The notes: generated by a model not told the origin, from the letters alone. Positions 10,772 through 23,190 are shown, counted from the stretch's first letter. The stretch: DNA of 64,000 nucleotides from Orychophragmus violaceus (GCA_030180135.1 CM058237.1:38771126-38835125); one strand, 5' to 3'. Translations and numbers: made by a program.

Positions 10772-12596
10772 CCAGGCATTAGGTTTCTTGTGAAATTGGA
10801 TCATATGAATGTTTAATGGTTTAGAATTAATTTTGAATGAAAAATTGATTATAGAAATCTTAAACCCTAATCGAATGTGGTCTTGTCTAATCATGCGAAT
10901 GTATTAAGCCTATTTGATTATCGCTTTGGCTGTGGAATCGATTATTTTCTGTTCATTAATGGATTCGTTTGTTGAATTGTTAATGAGACAAAAGAGGTTG
11001 ACTTTGTTTTGTTCAAAATTGAATCGATGTGCATAAAGTCAAATTGGTGTTTTGTCTTTTGTGAATGTCTAAAGCGAATTGGACGAAGTTGAAATCTCTT
11101 GTTGGATTAATTAAATCGCATGTTTTGAGCTGATTATCAAACCCATTATGCCGATCGCTTGTGATGCTTGAGATCACGTGGTCGATGGCAAGCGATGATC
11201 ACATGGGCCGTGTTTATTAAACCCTAATCGCGTGTAATGCCCTAAAACCGAGATCGATCGTCCGATTGTGAGGCTGGCATGGGATCGTGCGTGAGCCGTA
11301 TTGCGTGATACGTGAGCCATGATGTCGAGTGCTGAGTGTGATCCGATGCGATGATCGATCTTGCGATCGTGAGCATGCGCAAGTTGCGCCGTGATGATCA
11401 TGGGCCTCGGATGATCATGGGCCCACAAATTGCGTTAATGGGCCGAGTTGGATCTTGGATCCGATTGTTTGGCCCATTAAAAGTTTACGTCCCGCGAATA
11501 GTCAATCGGTTAAACCGAGCTTCGCGGTTCGTTGCCCAAAACCACACCAATTTAACCGGTCCATTTAATTGGCGGTTAATTGTGTGTTTAAAGCCTTAAA
11601 CCGCAAGTTAAATCAAATTGGCTAAAACACTAGGTGTTTCTTCCCGGTTTTGGATTTAACTGAACCGATCCAATTTAATTGGTGGTTCAAGCGGTTAACC
11701 CAAATCGCGGTTTGCTGGAAATAATTTTATTTCTGGTTAAACCGGATTTAAATTCATAAAATTGAATTTTAACCTAAACCGAAGGCTGGTCTAAGTTTGA
11801 TTTGGTTGGACCAAATAATTTAGAGATGGTCTGGTTTAGTAAATAACCGATGGTTTTGATAGTTAATTTGGTCTTGGACCAGAATTAATAAACCGGATCG
11901 GTTATGTCAAATTATTGGGCCAGCTGGAATTCTATGGTCTTGGGCCAAGAATTGGGCCTATAATTTGTGACCCAACCCAAAATATTTAATAAAATATTTA
12001 AATTAGAAATTTCTATTTTCAGTAAGTTACTAAATTTAGAAAGTTTCTAAAATAAGAAAGTTTCCCAAAATAGTAATCTTCTATTTTGGAAATAAAACTT
12101 AAAAATCCTCAAAAACAATATCAAGCTTGGATGTCTTTCCAATCTTGTCAGCTACTTAACGCTTATTCGATTACAGATATGGCTTACAGTGTGAGGTGTC
12201 TGTTTTCGCATAAGTAAAGTAGTATATAGTCACTAATTTCATTGGGAGTCCCAGACTTTAGTGATTATTTGACTGTAAGAGATTGGTTTCCTTGACTGGG
12301 CCATCGGGAGTCCCGGGCCTTGAGACATCTGGTGAATTTGGGCCTCGGGTCCAATTCACAACCGAGAGTTATATGAGATATAACTAGCTGTGTGTATGCT
12401 TACCAAGTAAAGCTAATTCCGGGTGACGACCAGTGGCCCACTTTGGATTTAGCTGAACATGGGTCTCGGAATCATTGCATTCTTATGAGGTTAAACAAAG
12501 AAATTTTGAATGCAATGCGAGTTTTCTTATAAGTTATTAAGATTACTCTTTTATGAACTAAATAACTAAAACTCTATTTATCTCTAAATTTCAGCT
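10772..12596 (+). other. 5' leader of copia A
   Basis: Noncoding leader. The first 600 bp differ from B and include a GATCG-rich tract (about 11150-11400). From about 11424 it follows the B leader closely up to the gag start. Open frames here are short and unsupported. Confidence 0.7.
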
Positions 12597-13487
12597 ATGA
12601 CGAGCACAAACAATCAAAACACTTTCTCGATCCGGTATGTCCTTGAGATGGACAAACTGAACGGATCAAATTTCTTGACTTGGTCGCGGAACCTGAGACT
12701 AGTTCTCAGGCAGGAGAGAAAGGACTATGTCCTTGAAAGAGCTCTCCCCGTGAGGATCGGGTCCAATGCCTCTCATGCAGTATATAATGCTTGGAATAAG
12801 CATTATAATGATGCGGTAGATGTGCGTGGTCTGATATTGGCTACCATGGACTCAGATTTGCGGAAGCAATATGAGAACATGGAGTCGCCAATAGAGATGA
12901 TCAGCAGCCTGAAATTGAAATTTCAGGAGCAGGTAAGAGTGGAGAGATACCAGTTGGTTAAATCTCTCACTAGCTGCAAGCTACCAAATGATCATCCAGT
13001 AAGTCCTCATGTCAGTAAAATGATGGGTTACATTGATAACCTGAGGAAACTGGATTATCCAGTTAGCCAGGAATTGGCAACTGAGATCATTCTGCAGTCA
13101 CTGCCGTCAAGCTATGATAAGTTCGTAAGGAACTATATCAAGAAAGGCTTAACGAAGACGTTGACTGAACTGCATGATATGCTCAAGACAGTTGAGCCAA
13201 ACGTGAAGAGTACCCTGTACAATCTCATGAATGAGAAGGGTAGGTTTACTAAACCTAATGCTGACAAGGGTGAAGACAAAGTTGTCCTGATTTTGAATCA
13301 TGGCAAGCGTGTGTCTTCTGAGCCCGAGTCAGATACCTCTTACGTTGGTAAGTGCTGCTACTGTAAAGAGACTGGGCATTGGAAAAGAGATTGCATTAAA
13401 TTCATGGAAGATTATGAGGAGTTGAAGTTGATGTATGAGACTACTTCCTCAGGTATTCATGTTATTACTTCAAGTTATACCTTATAG
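12597..13487 (+). CDS. Copia gag protein of element A (296 aa)
   Basis: A complete frame runs from ATG 12597 to TAG 13485-13487. The N-terminus MTSTNNQNTFSIR and the motif NFLTWSRNLRLVLRQ are shared with C and D and recognisably with B. A CCHC zinc knuckle lies at C253-C256-H261-C266 (CYCKETGHWKRDC). Identity to B gag is about half by eye, although leader and LTR are nearly the same. It would form the virus-like particle and bind element RNA. The stop replaces a Lys codon (AAG in C), separating gag from the protease relic, whose DTG triad reads ITG here. The open gag in an element with a ruined pol suggests that gag was kept under selection. Confidence 0.8.
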   Translation: MTSTNNQNTFSIRYVLEMDKLNGSNFLTWSRNLRLVLRQERKDYVLERALPVRIGSNASHAVYNAWNKHYNDAVDVRGLILATMDSDLRKQYENMESPIEMISSLKLKFQEQVRVERYQLVKSLTSCKLPNDHPVSPHVSKMMGYIDNLRKLDYPVSQELATEIILQSLPSSYDKFVRNYIKKGLTKTLTELHDMLKTVEPNVKSTLYNLMNEKGRFTKPNADKGEDKVVLILNHGKRVSSEPESDTSYVGKCCYCKETGHWKRDCIKFMEDYEELKLMYETTSSGIHVITSSYTL

Positions 13488-15830
13488 GTATTGATTACTG
13501 GTTGTGGCACTGATATTTGTTATAATATGCAGAGCCTGAGCAACAGTAGAACGTTGAAGGAAGGGCAAGTGGAACTGTGTATCTGGAAAAAGCTTGGGAA
13601 GCTGCCTCAGCCGTAGGGTTTTCACTTGTAAATGCCTTTGAGGCTTGGTTTTGTATTAAGTAATTGCTACAATGTACCTGTTTTAAGCAGAGTTGTTTTT
13701 CATTTTCTTATAAAGAATTTGAATGTTTTTCATTTTGATAAAGACAAGTTTTGTTCTTTTGATCTTAATGAAATGTTAATTGTAGCACCCTATTCAAGGA
13801 ATGGGTTTTATATCTTAAACCAAAGAGTGCCTAAATATAACATAAATACCGAATTGGTTTAAATCTGATGAATTAAACCTGATTATTCTTGGCATAAATG
13901 TTTTGGTCACATAGAGTAAGTCGGATTCAGAAACCCCATCGTTATGGACTTTTGGGCTCATTTGAATGGATATCTTATGAGACTTGAATTCTTCTTACTG
14001 GACCAAAACACAAAGGGCCCATCTTAGCCGAGCTAGAGAAAAGCCCAAAGGCTTATTGGACATTGGACATACTCATGTATGTGGTCCGATGAGCAGTAAT
14101 GCCAGAGAATATTTCCTGTACTTCATTGTCTCTACTGATTACTTCAGTGAGTGTGACTGTGTTCATTTGATGAGACACAAGTCGGAATCTTTGATATGAT
14201 CGAAAGAGTTCCAAAATGAGGCATAGAATCTGAGTGACAGAAGTATTAAGACTCTGGATTAGATCACGAGTGAGAATACTTAAGTCATTGATGGTGTGAT
14301 CATCTGAATGAGTGTGAAGTCGCTTCACAGCTCATTTCTCCTGAAAACCTGGAGGTGTTTCTGTGAGAGAGAATCAGATCTTATTAGAAATGATTCAAGA
14401 TGACTCACACGAATCTTCCATGATATTCCTTAAGAATAACGCTCTAAAATATCTAAGTTTACGCTGAAATAGTTCCACCAATATCAGTTGAAAGACACCA
14501 CGTAAATGTGGATTGGAATCGATCCAAATTCGTCTTTACTGAGTATTTGTAGTTGTGCTACTTCGCTGGTTGTCCTAAGGAAACCGAGGCTTGTTACTTT
14601 TACGTCCGTTCTGTTTTCTAAGAAGGGAAGTTACTTTCCAAGAAGAACAGTGGGAGTAAAAGTATAACTCGAAGAAATTCGAGAAATACAGGAGGCTGCT
14701 CAACCTGTTGAGGGAGAGCAGCGGATGGATTTACAGATTTCTGTAGAATCTACACCTGTAGAGCCTGAAGTTCGCATATATGAATGAATCAGTCACTAAT
14801 CCGAGAGTGATTTCTCGTCATTAGTTGAACCTGATGATCATTGAAAGTTCGCATGATCTGATGATCATTGAAAGCGACGAATCTGCGAAATTCAAAGAAG
14901 CGAAAGTGAGCCTGGATTCCGAAAAATTACATTTTGTGTAAGTTAGCTTCATCGATCCATTCATGGATGGAAGCAAACATATCGGAGTTGGAATCTTCGT
15001 TCTGTTGAAGTAGTCAAGGTTTTGACTTGAACAGGAACGAAATGGAACTGTGCGTTTACACATAGATAAGTGGGAGCGATGTTGCATTTCTCATAGTGTA
15101 TGTCGATGACATATTGATTCTCGGAAATAACGTCCCAATGCTGCAGTCGGTAAAGGACTGGATTGGGAGTTGGTTTTATGATTGACATGGGTAAAGCCAC
15201 GTAGTTCTTGGATTTTGGATCTAAGGATAAAGATCCAAAAGAGCTGGTAGGACAAAGTCAGGATTCTTAAATTGACAAAGTCCTACACGTAATCAGCAAT
15301 CCAAGAAGGGTTTTATGCCAATGTCACATGGCAATTCATTAAGCAAGATACAGTGTCCTGCGATATCTGCTGAGCTTGAATGCATGGATAGGATTCCATA
15401 TGCGACGGCAATTGGATCTATCATGTATGCCATGACACGTACTTGTTTTGATGTTGCTTTAATGTTAAGCAAGACAAGTAAAGACCAGTCAAATCCAGCA
15501 AAGAATCACTGGATTGCCGTATAGAATATCCTAAAGTATTTGAGAAATACTAAGGATAAGTTCTTGATTTACGGAGAAAGTGAGGTGCTACAAGTCGATA
15601 GAGTCTGAAAGGCAAGTTTCCAATATACAAAGATAATTCCTGGTCACAGTCCGGCTATATCTTGTGTCTAACTGGCGGTGCAAGGCACTGTTGCTGACTC
15701 CATGACTTAAGCTGAACAATTTCTCAGCTTGAGAAGCGGCGAAAGAGGATGTTTGGATAGAAGAGTTCATCACTGAACTTGATGTGATTCACAGCATAGA
15801 TGAGCCTAGCTGCACATCAGAGGTCCAAAC
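13488..15830 (+). pseudogene. Copia pol relic of element A, 5' part
   Basis: Fragments in shifting frames match B pol in order: protease remnant (13488-13615), pre-integrase region (13632-13930), integrase start (around 14060-14190, HTHVCGPMSSNAR), a reverse-transcriptase piece with a YVDDIL-like match near 15100-15120, then GSIMYAMTRTCFDVALMLSKTS (15410-15470) and RNase H. Relative to B about 380 nt are missing near 14926-14948, removing the RT block that carries the first catalytic Asp, and about 25 nt are missing near 15680. C and D share both deletions. The relic is cut at 15830 by insertion of C. Confidence 0.85.
15826..15830. repeat. Target-site duplication of copia C, left (CAAAC)
   Basis: CAAAC precedes TGTAGGATT at 15831 and recurs at 22988-22992 after the other end of C. 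Confidence 0.95.
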
Positions 15831-16574
15831 TGTAGGATTATATGTGTGTTCATGGTTCAATTAACAGATTGCAACCTAGCACATATAACTCAGATCTAGG
15901 TTCTTGCAGAACGAATCACAAAACCAAACCTGATCATTACCTTTCAGATTGCAGCGGATTGATGGATGGTAATGATGAGATCAGCTAGAACAGATCAGAT
16001 GCCTGTTCCTCCTTCAGTATCCATAATGATGAGATCAGCTAGAACAGATCAGATGCCTGTTCCTCCTTCAGTATCCACACTCTTACAAGCCGGGATGGTT
16101 GCTAGACCAAAGCAATGGATTGATCAGAGAGAGAAGAGAGACGGCTCAGGTTTTAGGTCGCAGACTGTTAGAGTCGAAATTATAAGACGACTCATATAAA
16201 TATCGACTCTGTCATAAACCTAAACCGATGTCTCGGTTTCGCAACTGTGTCGACCGACACATACACTTGTGTCGATCGACACAAGTCATTTGTCTCGATA
16301 TGGGCCCAAGTGATTAAACTAACGGCCCAACTCTCTGCACAAATACAGTAAATGCCTTGCATCTTACCGTATTCATTCCATGTTAACTTTCCCGTTAGCT
16401 ATGGTGTGTGACCCTTTGGGATCATACAATACTGGTAATAAGTCCTAAACTTATAGATCAAGAGCGGACTCTAGCAAGTCATCATGATCACCCAGTATTT
16501 ATGACTTATGTCTGATCTCGACATTTATCATACTTTCTAGAGATAGTACGGTAGATTTCAGGACATTCCCAACA
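15831..16574 (-). repeat. 3' LTR of copia C
   Basis: 744 bp. It contains a 54-bp tandem duplication (15971-16024 and 16025-16078) and two palindromes of the GTGTCGAYCGACAC type at 16247-16260 and 16269-16282. The terminus shared with A and B is CCCAACA on this strand. Confidence 0.92.
16247..16282. repeat. Pair of GTGTCG..CGACAC palindromes in C LTR
   Basis: GTGTCGACCGACAC at 16247-16260 and GTGTCGATCGACAC at 16269-16282, separated by 8 bp. Both are repeated in the other LTR at 22660-22673 and 22682-22695. The paired arrangement matches that in gypsy element G. Confidence 0.85.
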
Positions 16575-16586
16575 ATCTCCCACTTG
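16575..16586 (-). promoter_or_regulatory. Polypurine tract of C, duplicated
   Basis: On the minus strand CAAGTGGGAGAT abuts the LTR. A second, diverged copy with an LTR-start-like sequence follows at about 16605-16650, as in B. Confidence 0.8.
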
Positions 16587-17430
16587 TACTGGAATCCTAC
16601 AAAGGACATTCCCAACAATCTTCCGATTGTACTGGAATCCTACATTCCCTAGTCCTTTTGTCTTAATATCTCGATCTGGCATAAGGCAAGATGCGTGTCA
16701 TCCTTATATAGCCAGACCATGTTTATCGGACCAGATTTGATACTGACAATGCAAACGACTTGGGCAAGTCCGTTTGGGAATGGCCATTCTCTTACCAGCT
16801 ATCAAATCTCCGATTGGCCTAGAGATATTACCTCCGTTAAACGGCAGGGACAAATCCCATCTTGTTCCATCACTATGAACTACACAATTCATAATACACC
16901 CAACCAAGGTCCGTATAGCTCCCAGTTACGAAACAGCGTTAGACAATGATCAAAGCGCATTACTCCATGTGCAGCCACATGCATGCGAACTCAGGTCTAA
17001 GGACTATACTCTATAGTCGTATATGAGAACCTCTCATGACACAGATATTAATATCTTGTAGAGTTCTCATCAGCGGGCCATGTCCGGTCATATGCTCCCC
17101 TACATATACCTATGTGTCGACTTTGATGCCGCGCATCTATGACCCCTCGAAACTTGGTCATAAGTCTCAACACAATCTAGTCTCAAGTGGTTGTTGGTGT
17201 TCCAATTTCAACAACCTTCGACTATGGACACTATGATTTATGTCATTTCGTTAAATATGGGGTTTCAGGATCAAGTCTACTCATGTACTTCGATGGCCCA
17301 TATATAATGACATGAATCATTTTGGAACGATTATTTATATCACAGTTAAAATAATCCAGAAATCATTAGATTTCATAAACATAAAATATTATGTTTACAT
17401 GAACCTTTCAAAACAACTAAGTAAAGCCCT
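16587..17430 (-). other. 3' noncoding region of copia C
   Basis: It matches the conserved 3' noncoding region of B, A and D. Frames open on the plus strand here (16695-16949, 17036-17236) are antisense to the element and judged non-coding. Confidence 0.6.
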
Positions 17431-19833
17431 TTACAAACTCCCACTGAAATTAAGACTACATCTTAATTTCACTCATCCTATAGCTACAGTCCGCGACTCG
17501 TGCTTAGGCATAAGGAGTGGCTTCGTTAATAGATTAGCAACGTTCTCATTCGATGAAACTTGCTTATCTACTTAACACCTCTGTCATTTATCTCAAGGAA
17601 TAGGTTATACCTATCCTCAAGGTGTTTGGACCTCTGATGTGCAGCTAGCCTCATCTATGCTGTGAATCACATCAAGTTCAGTGATGAACTCTTCTATCCA
17701 AACAACCTCTTTCGCCGCTTCTCAAGCTGCGAAATGTTCAGCTTAAGTCATGGAGTCAGCAACAGTGCCTTGCACCGCCAGTTAGACACAAGATATAGCC
17801 GGACTGTGACCAGGAATTATCTTTGTCTATTGGAAACTTGCCTTTCAAACTCTATCGACTTGTAGCACCTCACTTTCTCCGTAAATCAAGAACTTATCCT
17901 AAGTATTCCTCAAATACTTCAGAATAATCTTTACGGCAATCCAGTGATTCTTTGCTGGATTTGACTGGTCTTTACTTGTCTTGCTTAGCATTAAAGCAAC
18001 ATCAAAACAAGTATGTATTATGGCATACATGATAGATCCAATTGCCGTCGCATATGGAATCCTATCCATGCATTCAAGCTCAGCAGATATCGCAGGACAC
18101 TGTATCTTGCTTAATGAATTGCCATGTGACATTGGCATAAAACCCTTCTTGGATTGCTGATTACGTGTAGGACTTTGTCAATTTAAGAATCCTGACTTTG
18201 TCCTACCAGCTCTTTTGGATCTCTATCTTTAGATCCAAAATCTAAGAACTACGTGGCTTTACCCATGTCAACCATAAAACCAACTCCCAAACCAGTCCTT
18301 TACCGACTGCAGCATTGGGACGTTATATTCGAGAATCAGTATGTCATCGACATACACTATGAGAAATGCAATATTGCTCCCACTTATCTTTTAGTAAACG
18401 CATAGTTCCACTTCGTTCCTGTTCAAGTCAAAACCTTGACTACTTTAACAGAACGAAGATTCCAACTCCGATATGTTTGCTTCCATCCATGAATGGATCG
18501 ATGAAGCTAACTTACACAAAGTGTAATTTTTCGGAGTCCGGGCTTACTTTCGCTTCTTTGAATTTCGCAGGTTCGTCGCTTTCAATGATCATCAGATCAT
18601 GCGAACTTTCAATGATCATCAGGTTCAACTAATGACGAGAAATCACTCTCGGATTAGTGACTGATTCATTTTTATCTGCGAACTTCAGGCTCTACAGGTG
18701 TAGATTCTACAGAAATCTGTAAATCCATCCGTTGCTCTCCCTCAACAGGTTGAGCAGTCTCCTGTATTTCTCGAATTTCTTCGAGTTATACTTTTACTCC
18801 CACTGTTCTTCTTGGAAAGTAACTTCCCTTCTTAGAAAACAGAATGGACGTAAAAGTAACAAGCCTTGGTTTCCCTAGGACAACCAGCGAAGTAGCACAA
18901 CTACAAATACTCAGTAAAGACGAATTTGGATCGATTCCAATCCACATTTACGTGGTGTCTTTCAACTGATATTGGTGGAACTATTTCAGCGTAAACTTAG
19001 ATATTTCTTGAGCGATATTTTAGAGTATATCATGGAAGATTCGTGTGACTCATCTTTAATCATTTCTTATAAGATCTGATTCATTCTCACAGAAACACCT
19101 CTAGGTTTTCAGGAGAAATGAGCTGTGAAACGACTTCACACTCATTCAGATGATCACACAATCAATGACTTAAGTATTCTCACTCGTGATCTAATCCAGA
19201 GTCTTAATACTTTTGTCATTCAGATTCTATACTTCATTCTGGAACTCTTTCGACCATGTCAAAGAATTCCGACTTGTGTCTCATCAAATGAACACAGTCA
19301 CACTCACTGAAGTAATCAGTAGAGACAATAAAGTACAGGAAATTTTCTCTGGCATTACTGCTCATCGGACCACATACATGAGTATGTTCAATCTCCAATA
19401 AGCCTTTGGGCCTTTCTCTAGCTCGGCTAAGATGGGCCCTTTGTCTTTTGGTCCAGTAAGCAGAATTCAAGTCTCATAAGATATCCATTCAAATGAGCCC
19501 AAAAGTCCATAACTATGGGGTTTCTGAATCCGATTTACTCTTTGACCAAAACATTTATGCCAAGAAAAATCAGGTTTAATTCATCAGATTTAAACCAATT
19601 CGGTATTTATGTTACATTTAGGCACTCTTTGGTTTAATATATAAAACCCATTCCTTGAATAGGGTGCTACAATTATCATTTCATTAAGATCAAAAGAACA
19701 AAACTTGTCTTTTATCAAAACGAAATACATTCAAATTCTTACAAGAAAATGAAAGACAACTCTGCTTAAAGCAGGTACATTGTAGCAATTACTTAATAAA
19801 ACCAAGCCTCAAAGGCATCTACAAGTGAAAACC
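17431..19833 (-). pseudogene. Copia pol relic of element C
   Basis: Minus-strand fragments match B and A pol: integrase start (19234-19470, HTHVCGPMSSNAREN), the RT segment with the N-terminal deletion (junction near 18515-18540), then 17899-18138 with GSIMYAIIHTCFDVALMLSK, and RNase H with the short deletion near 17775-17782. The breaks coincide with those of A and D, so this pol was already dead when C transposed. Confidence 0.85.
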
Positions 19834-20853
19834 CTACGGCTGAGGCAGCATACCAAGCTCCTTCCAGACACGCAGTTTCACTTGCCCTTCCTTCAACGTT
19901 CTACTGTTGCTCAGGCTCTGCATATTATAACAAATATCAGTGCCACAACCAGTATCCAATACCTTTAAGGTATAACTTGAAGTAATAACATGAATACCTG
20001 AGGAAGTAGTCTCATACATCGACTTCAACTCCTCATAATCTTCCATGAATTTAATGCAATCTCTTTTCCAATGCCCAGTCTCATTACAGTAGCAACACTT
20101 ACCAACGTAAGAGGTATCTGACTCGGGCTCAGAAGACACACGCTTGCCATGATTCAAAATCTGGACAACTTTGTCTTCACCCTTGTCAGCATTAGGTTTA
20201 GTAAACCTACCCTTCTCATTCATGAGATTGTACAGGGTACTCTTCACGTTTGGCTCAACTGTCTTGAGCATATCATGCAGTTCAGTCAACGTCTTCGTTA
20301 AGCCTTTCTTGATATAGTCCCTTACGAACTTATCATAGCTTGACGGCAGTGACTGCAGAATGATATCAGTTGCCAATTCTTGGCTAACTGGATAATCCAG
20401 TTTCCTCAGGTTATCAATGTAACCCATCATTTTACTGATATGAGGACTTACTGGATGATCCATCGGTAGCTTGCAGCTAGTGAGAGATTTAACCAACTGG
20501 TATCTCTCCACTCTTACCTGCTCTTGAAATTTCAATTTCAGGCTGCTGATCATCTCTATTGGCGACTCCATGTTCTCATATTGCTTCCGCAAATCTGATT
20601 CCATGGTAGCCAATATCAGACCACGCACATCTACCGCATCATTATAATGCTTATTCCAAGCATTATATACTGCATGACTGGCTTTGGATCCGATCCTCTC
20701 GGGGAGAGCTTTCTCAAGGACATAGTCCTTTCTCTCATGCCTGAGGACTAGCCTCAGGTTCCGTGACCAAGTCAAGAAATTTGATCCGTTCAGTTTGTCC
20801 ATCTCAAGGACAGACCGGATCGAGAAAGTGTTTTGATTGTTTGTGCTTGTCAT
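19834..20853 (-). CDS. Copia gag plus protease stub of element C (339 aa)
   Basis: ATG at 20853 and stop at 19834. Gag occupies residues 1 to about 290, with the zinc knuckle CCYCNETGHWKRDC near 253-266. The frame then continues through the linker into VLDTGCGTDICYNM, an intact protease DTG triad at about 300-302. It ends 37 residues later, so no complete protease domain is made. It is the longest coding frame of the three A/C/D-type copies and the best candidate for a functional gag in this family. Expression is not shown by sequence. Confidence 0.85.
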   Translation of the reverse strand: MTSTNNQNTFSIRSVLEMDKLNGSNFLTWSRNLRLVLRHERKDYVLEKALPERIGSKASHAVYNAWNKHYNDAVDVRGLILATMESDLRKQYENMESPIEMISSLKLKFQEQVRVERYQLVKSLTSCKLPMDHPVSPHISKMMGYIDNLRKLDYPVSQELATDIILQSLPSSYDKFVRDYIKKGLTKTLTELHDMLKTVEPNVKSTLYNLMNEKGRFTKPNADKGEDKVVQILNHGKRVSSEPESDTSYVGKCCYCNETGHWKRDCIKFMEDYEELKSMYETTSSGIHVITSSYTLKVLDTGCGTDICYNMQSLSNSRTLKEGQVKLRVWKELGMLPQP

Positions 20854-22230
20854 AGCTGAAATTTAGAGATAAATAGAGTTTTAGTTATTAAGTTCATAAA
20901 AGAGTAATCTTAACAACTTATAAGAAAACTCGCATTGCATTCAAAATTTCTTTGTTTAACCTCATAAGAATGCAATGATTCCGAGACCCATGTTCAGCTA
21001 AATCCAAAGTGGGCCACTGGCCGTCACCCGGAATTAGCTTTACTTGGTAAGCATACACACAGCTAGTTATAACCAATAACTCTCGGTTGTGAATTGGACC
21101 CGAGGCCCAAATTCACCAGATGTCTCAAGGCCCGGGACTCCCGATGGCCCAGTCAAGGAAACCAATCTCTTACAGCCAAATAATCACTGAAATCTGGGAC
21201 TCCCAATGAAATCAGTGACTATATACTACTTTACTTACGCGAAAACAGACACCTCACACTGTAAGCCATGTCTGTAATCAAATAAGCGTTAAGTAGCTGA
21301 CAAGATTGGAAAGACATCCAAGCTTGATATTGTTTTTGAGGATTTTAAGTTTTATTTCCAAAAATAGAAGATTACTATTTTGGGAAACTTTCTTATTTTA
21401 GAAACTTTCTAAATTTAGTAACTTATTAAAGTTTTCGGTTGGGTCACAAATTATAGGCCCAATTCTTGGCCCGAGACCACATAATTCCAATTGGCCCAAT
21501 AATTTGACATAACCGATCCGGTTTATTAATTCTGGTCCAAGACCAAATTAACTATCAAAACCATCAGTTATTTACTAAACCAGACCAGCTCTAAATTATT
21601 TGGTCCAACCAAATCAAACTTAGACCAGCCTTCGGTTTAGATTAAAATTCAATTTTATGAATTTCAATCCGGTTTAACCAGAAATAAAATTATTTCCAGC
21701 AAACCGCGATTTGGGTTAACCGCTTGAACCACCAATTAAATTGGATCGGTTCAGTTAAGTCCAAAACCGGGAAGAAACACCTTGTGTTTTAGCCAATTTT
21801 GACCTAACTTGCGGTTCTGGCTAAAGTAGACAATGAACCACAATCGGATTGATCGGTTCATTGTCTCGGTTTAGGGAAAGATGAACCACGAAGCTCGGCT
21901 GAACCGATTGGCTACTCGCGGATCATCTGCATCGCCTTCGTATCGATCGATATGAGTCTTTCATGTCGATCGATACTAGCGAGTATCAGCTCGGGTCAAT
22001 CGGGTCATCAGGACCGCGAGATGTCAATCGGATCGATCGATATCGACCGATACCTCGCTCCCTCGTCGATCGACACGGGCGACCAGATCGCACACCAATG
22101 GCTTTCAATCGGATTGATGCGATCTAATTCTTAGGTTTTCATGTTTTCTGATCAAATTTCTTAACCAAATTCGATTTTAAACAGTAAGAACAACCTAAAT
22201 CAGATTCATAAAGCAAAAACCAATAACCTG
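20854..22230 (-). other. 5' leader of copia C
   Basis: Noncoding. About 20854-21780 (reversed) follows the A/B leader. About 21930-22090 holds a C-specific cluster of TCGATCGA words (TATCGATCGATATG, GTCGATCGATAC, GATCGATCGATATCGACC). Confidence 0.7.
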
Positions 22231-22242
22231 GCTCTGATACCA
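22231..22242 (-). promoter_or_regulatory. Primer binding site of C (tRNA-iMet)
   Basis: GCTCTGATACCA on the plus strand is TGGTATCAGAGC on the minus strand, one base from the LTR end at 22244. Confidence 0.95.
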
Positions 22243-22243
22243 C

Positions 22244-22987
22244 TGTAGGATTATATGTGTGTTCATGGTTCAATTAACAGATTGCAACCTAGCACATATA
22301 ACTCAGATCTAGGTTCTTGCAGAACGAATCACAAAACCAAACCTGATCATTACCTTTCAGATTGCAGCGGATTGATGGATGGTAATGATGAGATCAGCTA
22401 GAACAGATCAGATGCCTGTTCCTCCTTCAGTATCCATAATGATGAGATCAGCTAGAACAGATCAGATGCCTGTTCCTCCTTCAGTATCCACACTCTTACA
22501 AGCCGGGATGGTTGCTAGACCAAAGCAATGGATTGATCAGAGAGAGAAGAGAGACGGCTCAGGTTTTAGGTCGCAGACTGTTAGAGTCGAAATTATAAGA
22601 CGACTCATATAAATATCGACTCTGTCATAAACCTAAACCGATGTCTCGGTTTCGCAACTGTGTCGACCGACACATACACTTGTGTCGATCGACACAAGTC
22701 ATTTGTCTCGATATGGGCCCAAGTGATTAAACTAACGGCCCAACTCTCTGCACAAATACAGTAAATGCCTTGCATCTTACCGTATTCATTCCATGTTAAC
22801 TTTCCCGTTAGCTATGGTGTGTGACCCTTTGGGATCATACAATACTGGTAATAAGTCCTAAACTTATAGATCAAGAGCGGACTCTAGCAAGTCATCATGA
22901 TCACCCAGTATTTATGACTTATGTCTGATCTCGACATTTATCATACTTTCTAGAGATAGTACGGTAGATTTCAGGACATTCCCAACA
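22244..22987 (-). repeat. 5' LTR of copia C
   Basis: 744 bp, no difference from 15831-16574 noticed on visual scan, including the internal 54-bp duplication and palindrome pair. Confidence 0.92.
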
Positions 22988-22992
22988 CAAAC
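22988..22992. repeat. Target-site duplication of copia C, right (CAAAC)
   Basis: It matches 15826-15830. Confidence 0.95.
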
Positions 22993-23190
22993 ACCTTGAG
23001 GGTAGGTATAACCTATTCCGTGAGATAAATGACAGAGGTGTTAAGTAGATAAGCAAGTTTCATCGAATGAGAACGTTGCTAATCTATTAACGAAGCCACT
23101 CCTTATGCCTAAGCACGAGTCGCGGACTGTAGCTGTAGAATGAGTGAAATTAAGATGTAGTCTTAATTTCAGTGGGAGTTTGTAAAGGGC
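22988..23190 (+). pseudogene. Copia pol relic of element A, C-terminal tail
   Basis: It resumes A after the C insertion. Segments match B NVADPLTKLL.PKHE (around 23055-23130), then a shifted terminus near 23135-23190. No functional product. Confidence 0.8.

Larger units (their letters stand above)
15831..22987 (-). mobile_element. Non-autonomous Ty1/copia element C (reverse orientation)
   Basis: Complete insertion with 744-bp LTRs at both ends that look identical by eye, CAAAC target duplications, a tRNA-iMet primer site, an open gag frame, a decayed pol and a polypurine tract. It sits in reverse orientation within the RNase H region of its relative A, so A and C internal regions form a long inverted repeat. 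LTR identity marks it as one of the youngest insertions in the window. Confidence 0.92.
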
